Positions 1 through 7,739 of a stretch of DNA of 64,000 bases are shown in pieces. The notes under the pieces were generated by a model, which was not told where the DNA came from, ran no database searches, and saw only the letters and a list, made by a program, of their open reading frames with translations. Numbering within the stretch: position 1 is the stretch's first letter; every line of letters begins with the position of its first letter. Source of the DNA: Qaidamihabitans albus (GTDB taxonomy: Bacteria; Actinomycetota; Actinomycetes; Mycobacteriales; Pseudonocardiaceae); assembly GCF_016464705.1 (NCBI RefSeq), contig NZ_JAEHOB010000014.1, forward strand, positions 1-64,000. Reading direction: 5' to 3'. A program made the position numbers and the translations under genes.

Positions 1-549
1 CACGTGCCGAGAAGTGGTCAAGATTCGCGTGCCGTTGACAGATGTGGTCGTCGCCAGGGCGCGGGGCGGTCCCGCCCCAGGTGGCCTGATCAGTGTTCGA
101 GGTCACGCCCCACAAAGCTCCGTCCGGGGCTACTTCGACCGTACGGATGCGACCGTACTCGCCGACGAGGTGGTCGACGGCCTCACCGCTCGCCCGCGAC
201 CGTCGACAGGCAGCTGCCACAGGCGCTGCCCGCCCAGTGCTCCCATCCAGAGTGATCCGGCGGCGTAGGCGATGCCTGACGGAGACGCGTCGTCGGGGTG
301 GATGATGAAGATCGGCGGCCGCCCGCCTTCGCCGTCGGTGCCCTCGGCCTCGGGCCAGCCGTAGTCGGCCCCGGACGTGAGCACGTTCACCTCGTCCCAC
401 GTGCGATGGCCGAGCTCCGAGGCGTACGTCGTTCCGTCGGGGCCGAACGTGATGCCCTGGACGTTCCGATGCCCGCTGGAGTAGATGGCGGTGCCGGACG
501 GATTGTCGTCCGGGATACTGCCGTCCAGCCGAATTCGCAGGATCTCACA
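1..549 (-). pseudogene. PQQ-dependent sugar dehydrogenase fragment, frameshifted
   Basis: Remnant of a soluble quinoprotein glucose/sorbosone dehydrogenase-type beta-propeller protein. Reading leftward from about 549, one frame gives [16 protein letters not shown], then [13 protein letters not shown] and [19 protein letters not shown], all typical of the family's C-terminal half. Near position 170 the frame breaks, and the family sequence continues in the next frame as [10 protein letters not shown] and RPGDDHI. The N-terminal half is absent: at about 545 the sequence switches to an unrelated nitroreductase fragment on the other strand. No start codon or RBS is present. The family identification is confident; that it is non-functional follows from the frameshift and the missing half. 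The left end may continue outside the window. Confidence 0.7.
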
Positions 550-886
550 GCGGAGGAGGACGCTGGCGTGCTTGTGCTCGCGTCCGCATCAGACGATCCG
601 ATATCGCAGCTGCGGGCCAGGAAGCGATGAGCCAGGTTCTGCTCACCGCCACCGGTCTGAGACTGGCCGGTTGCCCGCTCACCGAACCGCTGGAGGTCAA
701 AGGGCTCGGCACACGATCCGGCAACAGGTCCTCGCCGGCGACGGGCACCCACAGGCCGTGCTCCGTGTGGGCTGGGCCTCGGTGAACGCGGAACCATCGC
801 CCGCCACACCACGGCGTCCGGTCGGTGAGGTGCTGTCCGCACTCGGTAAACCTCCGTCACCTCCCGCTACGGAGCCCGTGAGCTGA
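541..886 (+). pseudogene. Acg-type nitroreductase C-terminal fragment, frameshifted
   Basis: C-terminal piece of an Acg/Rv2032-type nitroreductase-fold protein, a flavin-binding-family group common in actinobacteria and often tied to hypoxic or stress regulons. The pieces lie in different frames: [14 protein letters not shown] up to about 625, then MSQVLLTATGL from 627, then GHPQAVLRVGWASVNAEP ending near 886. At least two single-base shifts separate them, and the N-terminal half is missing. It abuts the sugar dehydrogenase fragment on the opposite strand, so a deletion or rearrangement probably joined two dying genes. The identification rests on the distinctive LRVGW...N...P.TPRRP tail. Confidence 0.6.
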
Positions 887-896
887 CGCCCAGCAA

Positions 897-940
897 CAGG
901 GCCCGCAAGCGGAAGCACTGCTTGCGGCCCCTGTCGTCTT
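897..940 (+). terminator. Rho-independent-type hairpin
   Basis: Arms CAGGG.CCGCAAGC (897-910) and GCTTGCGGCCCCTG (920-933) form a strong stem with a nine-base loop, followed by a short T-containing tract (TCGTCTTT). It sits just after the end of the nitroreductase remnant and is probably its surviving terminator. Confidence 0.6.
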
Positions 941-1004
941 TGCGTTCTTGCTAATGACGGAGTAGTGGTGACTGTATGAGCTATCGATTGCTTCAATGCA
1001 GTCG

Positions 1005-1022
1005 TGTATAGAGCATTATACA
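1005..1022. promoter_or_regulatory. 18-bp palindrome, possible orphan operator
   Basis: TGTATA-GAGCAT-TATACA is a perfect 6-bp inverted repeat with a 6-bp spacer, inside the only AT-rich stretch of the region (about 965-1025). TGTATA/TATACA half-sites resemble operators of some GntR-family repressors (established for that family in general). No intact gene starts next to it: the thioredoxin remnant ends at 1053 facing it and the nitroreductase remnant ends at 886. It is probably a leftover promoter/operator from a lost gene. Whether a regulator binds it is unknown. Confidence 0.35.
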
Positions 1023-1052
1023 TCTTGATGCGGCATGGCGTTGGGGGCGGGC

Positions 1053-1378
1053 TCAGCCCACGCGCCCCAGCTCACGGCTGTTCGGCTGGACCGTGCGCAA
1101 CGTCGCGATCAGCTGGTCCAGCATCGACTCCGGCATGGCACCGCGCAGCGCCACAAGGGTCGGGATGGACCGAACGTGGAACGCACGGGCGATCTGCGGC
1201 TGCGCCTCGGTATCGACCTTGCCGAAGACAATGTCCGGATGTTTCTCCGGCACCCGCTCGAATACCGGCCCGAACATCCGGCACGGCCCGCACCACGCTG
1301 CCCAGAACTCCACCAGCACGCTTCCCGGCCCGTTGAGGGTCCGGGAAAGGTTTCGCTCGTCAGCTCCACAGTCGCCAT
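1053..1378 (-). pseudogene. Thioredoxin, one-base frameshift near N-terminus
   Basis: Thioredoxin-fold disulfide reductase of the usual length (about 108 codons). It starts with the typical MATVELTSETF at 1378, shifts frame within about 12 codons, and continues as GSVLVEFWAAWCGPCRMFGP. WCGPC (about residues 29-33) is the active site and SIPTLVALRGA carries the conserved cis-proline. Loss of one base in the run GAAACCTTTCCC (near 1345) explains the break. The rest of the protein looks intact, so the lesion is recent or is a sequencing error in a short homopolymer. The gene diverges from the small membrane protein at 1413. Confidence 0.75.
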
Positions 1379-1412
1379 CTGACTCCTCAATTTCGAACCA
1401 CTCACCTCGTTC

Positions 1413-1667
1413 GTGTGGTGGACGCTCGCGGCCACTCTGCTTGCCGGTGCCGTGGCCGCCCTGCTGGGGAGATGGGAGCGCGGCGGCTGGGCGACCCACG
1501 ACCGGTTGGCGGCATGCTTCGGCGCGACGCTCGCGGCGGCGTCGTTCGGGCTGCTGCTGGTATCCCTAGCAGACCGGACGGAAGACGTCGTGTTCCAGGT
1601 GATCATGATCGGCGCGATCGTGGCCGGCTACGCCTGGTGCCGCCGACGCATCAGCATGGCGGGATGA
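1413..1667 (+). CDS. Small hydrophobic membrane protein, unknown
   Basis: 84 residues from a GTG start. Three hydrophobic stretches (about residues 4-18, 33-53 and 60-75) suggest a small integral membrane protein with short polar loops. No family is recognised. It lies 34 bases from the divergent thioredoxin start. No clear RBS precedes the GTG, so either the start or the gene itself is uncertain. The next recognisable sequence downstream is a broken TetR regulator on the same strand. Confidence 0.4.
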   Translation: MWWTLAATLLAGAVAALLGRWERGGWATHDRLAACFGATLAAASFGLLLVSLADRTEDVVFQVIMIGAIVAGYAWCRRRISMAG

Positions 1668-1692
1668 ACCTCGTACCTCCCTGGCGCTTCGG

Positions 1693-2037
1693 GGCACTAT
1701 CAAACATGTTCCGCAAGGCCCTGGAGCGCTACACCGCGCGCGCCCGACATCCCCACGGGTGCCTGGGCGTCCAGGGCGCCCTGGCCACCGGCGACTCCGG
1801 GCGCGCGGTCCGCGACCTTCTCGCCGCCTGGCGTAACAACGGCTGCTTCCGCGTCCGGGACGCTTCCAGCGCGCCGTCGACGACGGCGACCTGCCTCGGG
1901 AGACCAATCCGGCGTTAGTGGCCCGCTACGTCACCACCCTGGCATTCGGCATCTCCGTGCAAGCCGCGAGCGGAGTCGGCCGCGACGAACTCCAGGAAAT
2001 GGCCGACACCGCCCTACGCAACTGGCCACTCTCCTGA
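1693..2037 (+). pseudogene. TetR/AcrR regulator C-terminal fragment, frameshifted
   Basis: Ligand-binding half of a TetR-family repressor. The first frame reads ALSNMFRKALERY, GCLGVQGALATGDSG and VRDLLAAWRNN. After a shift near 1850 the matching second half continues as FQRAVDDGDLPRETNP, VARYVTTLAFGISVQA and DELQEMADTAL, ending at 2037. The N-terminal helix-turn-helix domain is not found upstream, so the fragment cannot bind DNA. It belongs to the cluster of broken genes at the left end. Confidence 0.65.
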
Positions 2038-2040
2038 GAA

Positions 2041-2368
2041 CCACCCGGCGTTCGTCTTCGCGACCAACTGAACTTTGCCAAGCTGGTTTACGCGACGCCC
2101 CGGCTGACCTTCATTCAGCTCGGCCTCAGTGGCGAACAGGAACGAGTGGATCGCCGTCGTCACGCGCTCAAGGACCTGCGCGTCCCGTTACGTCATTCCG
2201 AGCGCCTGCCCGCGCTGACCGAGCGACGGAGCCAGAACCATCTCGTCGTCGTTGTCGAGGAACGTCCTGGCCGGTCAGGCCTGCCCGGCGCGCAACAAGC
2301 GGTTGCGCAATGCTGCTTGTGTGTGGCACAGTGAACCGCAACAGGTGGTTGCCTATCGGAGGTCTGCA
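2041..2368. other. Intergenic stretch with no recognisable gene
   Basis: About 330 bases between the TetR fragment and the AHSA1 gene. Short open frames exist on both strands (for example + 2146-2334), but none shows a recognised family, an RBS or a conserved motif. It may hold more gene debris. The promoter of the AHSA1/ArsR pair should lie in its last 60 bases; I could not identify convincing -35 and -10 boxes. Confidence 0.5.
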
Positions 2369-2818
2369 ATGGAGTTCAGAACGTTGGAACGCGAGATCCG
2401 TATCGACGCGGCACCGGAGGTCGTGTTCGATGTGGTGAGTCGTCCCGAACACATCAAGATGTGGTGGGCCGATGACGCGTCGTTCAAGCCCGTGCCGGGC
2501 GAAGTCGGCGAACTGACCTGGGGCGACCGCTCGAAGGTTGCACCTCTGACGGTCGTCGAGGTCGACCCGCCTCGCAAGTTCGCGTTCTACTGGGTCGCTC
2601 CTGACGGCCAGACGCCTGCGGCAGACAACGCGCTGCTCGCCACCTTTGAGCTCGAAGCCTCCGGTGACGGCACGATCCTGCGCCTGACGGAGAGCGGCTG
2701 GCGGGACAAGGGCTGGGAACCTGATGTGCTCGAGGAAGCGTTCCACGACCACGAGCGCGGCTGGGACCTGTTCCTGCCCAGGTTGCAGAGGTATGCGGCG
2801 TCCGTGGTGACGCGATGA
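2369..2818 (+). CDS. AHSA1/SRPBCC-domain protein
   Basis: 149 residues. It is an SRPBCC (START-like) fold protein of the AHSA1 group, small alpha/beta cups that bind hydrophobic ligands; cellular roles are mostly unknown. Evidence: the N-terminal pattern EREIRIDAAPEVVFDVVSRPEHIKMWW, central GELTWGD, and C-terminal LRLTESGW...GWDLFLPRL. The ATG at 2369 follows a good GGAGG (2357-2362). Its last codons overlap the ArsR gene by ATGA, a very common two-gene operon in actinobacteria in which the ArsR protein is thought to control the pair. Confidence 0.85.
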   Translation: MEFRTLEREIRIDAAPEVVFDVVSRPEHIKMWWADDASFKPVPGEVGELTWGDRSKVAPLTVVEVDPPRKFAFYWVAPDGQTPAADNALLATFELEASGDGTILRLTESGWRDKGWEPDVLEEAFHDHERGWDLFLPRLQRYAASVVTR

Positions 2819-3153
2819 CTGTCACCGTTGATGATGAAGTCTGGTCGGCGATCGGCGACCCGATCAGGCGCCGCGTGATCGATCTGCTGCTCGCGCACGG
2901 AGTCGCTACGCCGACCGGCCTTAGTGATCGTCTTCCGATATCGCGCCAGGCGGTCACCAAGCATCTGGGTGTTCTCGACCGCGCCGGCCTGGTGCACGCG
3001 ACACCGATGGGCCGTGAGCGCCGTTACGAAGTGGACCAGGCGCAGCTCTCCCGCGCTGTCCGGCAACTGAATGAAGTCGGCAAGACCTGGGATGAACGCC
3101 TGAACCGCATCAAGCGCATCGCAGAACAGATCCAGCGTCAGCAGCACAGCTGA
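2815..3153 (+). CDS. ArsR-family winged-helix repressor
   Basis: 112 residues, the usual length. The winged-helix core runs from about residue 10 to 80: IGDPIRRRVIDLLLAHG, then the recognition helix region SRQAVTKHLGVLDRAGL and the wing GRERRYEVD. No metal-binding Cys cluster is seen, so this is the ligand-unknown subgroup that accompanies AHSA1 proteins rather than a metal sensor. The C-terminal helix (KTWDERLNRIKRIAEQI) probably mediates dimerisation. It starts within the end of the AHSA1 gene (ATGA) and is likely translationally coupled and autoregulated. Confidence 0.88.
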   Translation: MTVTVDDEVWSAIGDPIRRRVIDLLLAHGVATPTGLSDRLPISRQAVTKHLGVLDRAGLVHATPMGRERRYEVDQAQLSRAVRQLNEVGKTWDERLNRIKRIAEQIQRQQHS

Positions 3154-3288
3154 CGACAGGTTGCCGGAAGCGACCCCTTCGGCCGATGTCGGCCCTTGTC
3201 GATGTCGCACGCACTCAAGCGGAGTAGCAGATCATGCTGCAAGAAACTCACCCCGCCGCGCTTTGGCCAACCCACGAAAGGTCAGGTC

Positions 3289-4098
3289 GTGACTGAATTG
3301 CTGTTGGAAAAGAAGAACGCGGTCATCTATGGAGGCGGAGGCGCTATCGGTGGCGCCATCGCGCGGGTATTCGCCCGGGAAGGCGCACGGGTCTTCATCG
3401 CAGGTCGGACGCAGGCGAAGCTCGACGCCGTCGCGGGCGATATCACCGCCACGGGCGGAATGGTCGAGACCGCACAAGTTGACGTATTCGATCAACAGGC
3501 GACCGAAAGACACGCAGATGCGATCGCGGAGACGACCGGCAGCATCGACATCGCCGTCAATGCCGTGAGCATCATGCATGACCAGGGGACCATGCTCGCA
3601 GACCTCTCGCTGGGCGAGTTCATGCGGCCAATTGACGGCTTCCTGAGGACGATGTTCATCACCAGCAAGGCCGTGGCGCGCCACATGGGTCGCGAGCGTC
3701 CCGGCGTCATACTGACCTTGTCCGAACCGGGTGCCAAGCTGGCTGTCGGCGGCATTCTGGGGCACGCGGCGAGCGCCGCCGGCAAGGAGGCCTTCTCGCG
3801 GGTGCTGGCCGCGGAGCTGGCCCCCAGCAACATCCGGGTCATCGGCATCCGCCCGCACGCTGTCGCCGATGCGCCTGCGGCAGGTTCCTACACGAAGGAC
3901 CTCTTCCAGCCGGGTGCGGAAGCAACCGGGAAAACAGTGCAGGAATTCCTCGACGAGGGACTGGCTCAGGGAACGCTGCTCAAGAGACTGCCTACGCTTT
4001 CTGAGATAGCAGAGACGGCCGCGTTCCTGGCCGCAGATCGAGGTGGGGTCATGACCGGAACCATCGCCAACCTCTCCGCCGGCGCACTCGTCGACTGA
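3289..4098 (+). CDS. Atypical SDR lacking the Tyr-Lys pair
   Basis: 269 residues from GTG 3289, preceded by an AAAGG RBS; the longer upstream frame has no support. It has a short-chain dehydrogenase fold: the dinucleotide motif GGGGAIGG near residue 12 and the conserved C-terminal GTIANLSAGALVD. The catalytic YxxxK is replaced: the aligned stretch reads GHAASAAGKEAF, with His for Tyr and Ala for Lys. A Ser in ILTLSEPG may still fill the Ser position. Some SDR subfamilies lack the canonical tetrad, so it may use another mechanism or only bind nucleotide. Likely cotranscribed with the following gene (7-nt gap). Confidence 0.8.
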   Translation: MTELLLEKKNAVIYGGGGAIGGAIARVFAREGARVFIAGRTQAKLDAVAGDITATGGMVETAQVDVFDQQATERHADAIAETTGSIDIAVNAVSIMHDQGTMLADLSLGEFMRPIDGFLRTMFITSKAVARHMGRERPGVILTLSEPGAKLAVGGILGHAASAAGKEAFSRVLAAELAPSNIRVIGIRPHAVADAPAAGSYTKDLFQPGAEATGKTVQEFLDEGLAQGTLLKRLPTLSEIAETAAFLAADRGGVMTGTIANLSAGALVD

Positions 4099-4105
4099 GG
4101 CCACT

Positions 4106-4867
4106 GTGTCCGATCAGACCGACAAGGCCAAGCTCCTTCGTTCCTTGCACATCCCGGGCGCTCCGCTGGTGCTGCCGAACGCCTGGGATGTGGGAAGCGC
4201 CCGCGCCGTCGCCGACGCGGGCTTCGCGGTAGTCGCGACCGCGAGCAACGCGATCTCCGCCGCTTTGGGCTATGACGACGGTGAGGGCGCCCCGAGAGAG
4301 GAGATGATGTTGGTCGCCCAACGCATCGCAGCCTCTGTCGACGTGCCGGTCACCGTCGACGCCGAGGCCGGCTACGGGATGGCGCCGGAGGAACTCGTCG
4401 AACTGCTGCGCGGGATCGGAGTCGTCGGCTGCAACATCGAGGACTCCGATCACGCCAACGGCGGCCTTGTTGACGCCGATGTCCGCGCCACGTACATCGC
4501 CCAGATGCGCGCGGCCGCCGACCGCATCGGGGTACCGCTGGTCATCAACGCCCGGATCGACTCGTTCGTCTCCTCCTCGCCTCTGGTGGGGAATCAGAAG
4601 CGTGCCGATGCAACCAGCAGGGCTGCGGCGTACTGGTCGGCCGGCGCTGATTGCGTATTCCCTATCGGAGCAGGGCCGGATGATCTCCGTGCCATCGTCG
4701 CCGAGGTCGGCGCACCGGTGAACGCTGGTCTTTCGCTGAAAGGCGGATCGCTGGACGAGCTTCGTGCCATCGGCGTGGCCCGGGTTTCCGTGGGACCCCA
4801 GCTCTACCGCAGCGCGCTTGACCACCTGCACACCGATCTCCAACGTCTTCTCGCGCTGTGCGGCTGA
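4106..4867 (+). CDS. Isocitrate lyase/PEP mutase family protein
   Basis: 253 residues from GTG 4106. A TIM-barrel protein of the ICL/PEP mutase superfamily, which makes or breaks C-C or C-P bonds next to a carboxylate using Mg2+. Visible signatures are LPNAWDVGSARAV, the metal site VTVDAEAGYG, GCNIEDSDH and LVINARIDSF. The catalytic KKCGH loop of true isocitrate lyases is absent (GYDDGEGAPREE instead), so it is not an isocitrate lyase. It may be a lyase for a 2-methylisocitrate- or oxaloacetate-like substrate; the exact reaction cannot be told. It follows the SDR with a 7-nt gap. Confidence 0.85.
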   Translation: MSDQTDKAKLLRSLHIPGAPLVLPNAWDVGSARAVADAGFAVVATASNAISAALGYDDGEGAPREEMMLVAQRIAASVDVPVTVDAEAGYGMAPEELVELLRGIGVVGCNIEDSDHANGGLVDADVRATYIAQMRAAADRIGVPLVINARIDSFVSSSPLVGNQKRADATSRAAAYWSAGADCVFPIGAGPDDLRAIVAEVGAPVNAGLSLKGGSLDELRAIGVARVSVGPQLYRSALDHLHTDLQRLLALCG

Positions 4868-4907
4868 TACTGGTCTGACGCCGACCCCCGGATCGCACCG
4901 ACGTACT

Positions 4908-5052
4908 GCCTTGAGAACGTCCGTCCGCCGCTGGATCAACGAACGGAACGCCGACTCGAAGCCGTTCGTGTCGACCAGGACCGCCGACCAGATCCGCGAC
5001 ACCCTCGCCGCATACTGCACACGCCTGCGGATCTGGGATTCGCACAGCGGAA
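4908..5052 (+). mobile_element. IS630-type transposase C-terminal remnant
   Basis: One frame gives TSVRRWINERNADSKPF and STRTADQIRDTLAAYC, matching the conserved tail of IS630-family DDE transposases (W...N..PKPF.W.KTADQI). The catalytic DDE domain, a start codon and recognisable terminal repeats are absent. The fragment lies just before the first gene of the biosynthetic locus and may mark an old insertion or recombination edge. Confidence 0.6.
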
Positions 5053-5449
5053 CCGCCCTGGCCTCGATGCCCGTCGACGGGCCCCTCCGCTCATGCCATT
5101 GGCTCGGAGGATTCCGGACGATCTGCGCGGTCGGGGTGCGCGGGTGCTACGCGTTCGATTGGTTCGGCCGGAGCGGCCGCTCGGAGCAGGCGCCAGGCCG
5201 TCGCTTCGCGGCAAGCCGGGCAGGAACCCTCATCGAAGCCCTGTTATCCCAGGAGAACCAACAGTATCGTCAAAGAACTTCCGCCGATACTCGAACAGTA
5301 GAGGACCGACCAAACCACCAGCTGTCGCATGTCAATGGACCGACACGGTCGACCTGCACACTCAACTTTCGCCAGAACCGGAGCATGCGGCGGGCTCATC
5401 GTTCACCGAGGCTGTCCCGCCAGGGCCATCCCGGCTACCTTCGTGGGCC
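5053..5449. other. Non-coding stretch before acyl-CoA dehydrogenase gene
   Basis: About 400 bases with several open frames but no recognised family, no RBS and no clear terminator. The promoter for the acyl-CoA dehydrogenase pair should lie near its right end. Slightly lower GC in 5250-5400 than in the genes to the right suggests decayed or regulatory DNA. Confidence 0.5.
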
Positions 5450-6610
5450 ATGCGCCTGAGCGATAGCGAGCGGGAGCGCGAGTTCCGCGCTGCAGTCCGG
5501 GAATGGCTCGACGCCAATGGCGCACCCGCTGGTCCGGGTGCGCCACGCGTCTGGGACGCCGCCGCGTTGCGTGAATGGAGCCGCGCATCGTGGAAAGCCG
5601 GATACGCCGGTATCACCTGGCCGACCGAGTACGGCGGTCGCGCGCTCGACGGAGGCTACCAGGCCATCCACACCGAGGAATGCGCGCTGGCGGAAGCGCC
5701 CGACCACGTCAACGTGATCGGCACGAACATGGTCGGACCGACTATCATCCGGTACGGCACCGACCGGCAACGCTCGGCCTTCCTGCCCCGCATTCTGTCC
5801 GGAGACGCCTTGTTCTGTCAGGGTTTCTCCGAGCCGGAGGCAGGATCCGACCTCGCGGCCGTGCGAACCGTCGCCAGGTCGCACGCGGACGGGTTCGTAC
5901 TCGACGGCGAAAAGGTCTGGTCCTCATACGCCCACCTCGCCGACCACTGCCTGCTGCTGGCCCGCACCGAGCCGGAAGGGCCGAAACACGAGGCGTTGAG
6001 CTGTTTCCTGATAGACATGCGCGCTCCCGGGGTGGAGGTGCGGCCCCTGCGCCAGATGTCCGGTGACGCCGACTTCAGCAGGATCGCGCTCACCGGCGTG
6101 GTCGTGCCCGAGGATCGCCTGCTCGGCCCACGCGGTGGTGGCTGGCGGGTCGCCATGACCACTTTGGCGCACGAGCGGGGCACGTTCGGCATCGCACTGA
6201 CGGCACGCCTCTCCGTCCAGTTCGCCAGGCTGGTACGGACGGCCATCGAGTTGGGGAAGGATCGAGATCCCGTGGTGCGCAAGGACATCGCGGACCTGCA
6301 CGTGCAGCTCGAAGCCCTGCGGCACACCGGCTACCGTGCGCTCGCCGCTCTCGAACGCACGGGCGAGCCCGGCCCGGAAAGCGCCATCCTCAAGCTGCGC
6401 TGGTCGAGCGTGAACCAGCGGGTCGCCGCGCTGGGCTGCCATCTGCTCGGGGAGCAGGCGCAGCTCGGCGGACCGGGCACCTTCTGGGGCGGTTACTGGC
6501 AGCGGCAGCGGTTGCGCAGCAGGACGAACAGCATCGAGGGAGGTACCTCGGAGATCCTGCGCGGCGTTGTCGCCGAGCGGGTGCTCCGGTTGCCCCGGTC
6601 GCGGACCTGA
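5450..6610 (+). CDS. Acyl-CoA dehydrogenase, catalytic-Glu subunit
   Basis: 386 residues. FAD enzyme that introduces a 2,3 double bond into an acyl-CoA (or acyl-carrier) thioester. The frame is open from 5093, but homology begins at MRLSDSEREREFR, so ATG 5450 is preferred. Motifs: ITWPTEYGG, GFSEPEAGSDLA, DGEKVWSSYA, and the C-terminal NSIEGGTSEILRG...AERVLRLPR with the likely base Glu in IEGG. It lacks the RxQFG FAD motif that its downstream partner has. That complementary split is typical of heterotetrameric actinobacterial enzymes such as the FadE26-27/ChsE types. It probably opens the biosynthetic locus. Confidence 0.85.
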   Translation: MRLSDSEREREFRAAVREWLDANGAPAGPGAPRVWDAAALREWSRASWKAGYAGITWPTEYGGRALDGGYQAIHTEECALAEAPDHVNVIGTNMVGPTIIRYGTDRQRSAFLPRILSGDALFCQGFSEPEAGSDLAAVRTVARSHADGFVLDGEKVWSSYAHLADHCLLLARTEPEGPKHEALSCFLIDMRAPGVEVRPLRQMSGDADFSRIALTGVVVPEDRLLGPRGGGWRVAMTTLAHERGTFGIALTARLSVQFARLVRTAIELGKDRDPVVRKDIADLHVQLEALRHTGYRALAALERTGEPGPESAILKLRWSSVNQRVAALGCHLLGEQAQLGGPGTFWGGYWQRQRLRSRTNSIEGGTSEILRGVVAERVLRLPRSRT

Positions 6611-6626
6611 CGGAGGACGACGGCGG

Positions 6627-7643
6627 ATGGACTTCTACCCGACCCGGACGCAGGCCGATCTCAAGGCCACAGCCCGCCGATACCTGGACGACCGCTACCC
6701 GCTCGAACGGGTCGCGCAGCTATGCCAGTCCGGTACGCCGCACGAGCACTGGACGGAACTGGCCGAACTGGGGTGGCTCGACGCCGAGCTGGGCACCGTC
6801 GAGCTCGCCCTGATCGCCGAGGAGACGGGGCGGACGCTGGCTCCGGCGCTGTGGTACGCCGCCGCGGGAGCGGCCCTGCCGTGCTACCGGGCCGCGGGCG
6901 TCGAGCCGCATGGTCCGGTCGCCTTTGCCGGCAGCGTGGCCACGTGCGACGCACGCAACGGAGGCGAGCGATGGGCCCTCCACGGCAGACTCGCCCTCGT
7001 GCCCGGTTCCCGGTCGGTCGGCGAGATCGTCGTCGCGGCGAGCACGGCGGACGGTCCCGCGCTGTTCGCAATCTCGTCGGACGGCCCTGGTGTGGCGGTG
7101 CTCGACCACTACGGCGTCGACAGCATCGACCCGCTCAGGCGGCAGGCCGACGTCGAGCTCTCGGCGGCGCCGGCCCGGCTGCTCGCGGCCGATCCGGACG
7201 GCCGGCTGCTCGGCACGGTCACCGAGCGCACCGGCATGATGCTCGCCTCGGAGGGGGTGGGCGTCGCCGAGCGAGGGCTCGAACTGGCCGTCGACCATGC
7301 CACGAACCGGGTGCAGTTCGGCAAGCCGATCGGCTCCTACCAGGCCGTGGCACACCCACTGGCCGAGGCGTACGCCGACGTCGAACTCGCCCGCTCGCTG
7401 GTCTACCGCGCCGCGTGCGTACTGCAGGACGGACCGGGCGGCGAGGCGGAGGTCGCCGCGGCCGTTCACGCCTCGACGCGGTGCGCCGTCTCGGTGTGCG
7501 AGACCGCCGTGCAGACGTTCGGAGGTACCGGCGTCACGTGGGAGTTCCCGCTGCACTGGTGGTACCGGCGGGCGCTCTGGCTCGACGCGCACCTGTCACG
7601 GACCGGCCCCCTCGACACGATCGCGGACACCGTCCTCGGTTGA
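6627..7643 (+). CDS. Acyl-CoA dehydrogenase, partner subunit
   Basis: 338 residues from ATG 6627, after a GGAGGA RBS. Shorter acyl-CoA dehydrogenase-fold protein. It carries the FAD-contact motifs the upstream protein lacks (NRVQFGKPIGSYQAV and VQTFGGTGVTWEFP) but ends WLDAHLSRTGPLDT without the catalytic Glu loop. The two proteins therefore probably form an alpha2beta2 enzyme, as known for steroid side-chain FadE pairs. The gap between the two genes is 16 bases. The substrate is unknown; in this context an acyl precursor of the natural product, or the side chain of an aromatic precursor, is plausible. Confidence 0.85.
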   Translation: MDFYPTRTQADLKATARRYLDDRYPLERVAQLCQSGTPHEHWTELAELGWLDAELGTVELALIAEETGRTLAPALWYAAAGAALPCYRAAGVEPHGPVAFAGSVATCDARNGGERWALHGRLALVPGSRSVGEIVVAASTADGPALFAISSDGPGVAVLDHYGVDSIDPLRRQADVELSAAPARLLAADPDGRLLGTVTERTGMMLASEGVGVAERGLELAVDHATNRVQFGKPIGSYQAVAHPLAEAYADVELARSLVYRAACVLQDGPGGEAEVAAAVHASTRCAVSVCETAVQTFGGTGVTWEFPLHWWYRRALWLDAHLSRTGPLDTIADTVLG

Positions 7644-7739
7644 TGGCGGTGTGCGCGTCCACAACGACCAACTGGCCGGAGGCGGCCACCGAGGCCACAA
7701 TGACGAGCGTCACCACAGCAGCCGCAGGAGGTACAGACC

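Noticed and set aside
697-1023. Open frame on - beginning MYNALYTTALKQ
   Set aside because: It runs through the nitroreductase remnant in an antisense frame, has no family resemblance and no RBS; its start lies in the AT-rich palindrome.
2168-2752. 194-codon open frame on - opposite the AHSA1 gene
   Set aside because: Antisense shadow of a clear SRPBCC gene; low-complexity Arg/Ala-rich composition typical of GC-biased empty frames.
4106-4867. Phosphonate biosynthesis, suggested by the PEP-mutase family protein
   Set aside because: No phosphonopyruvate decarboxylase or other phosphonate gene is adjacent, and the family is broad.
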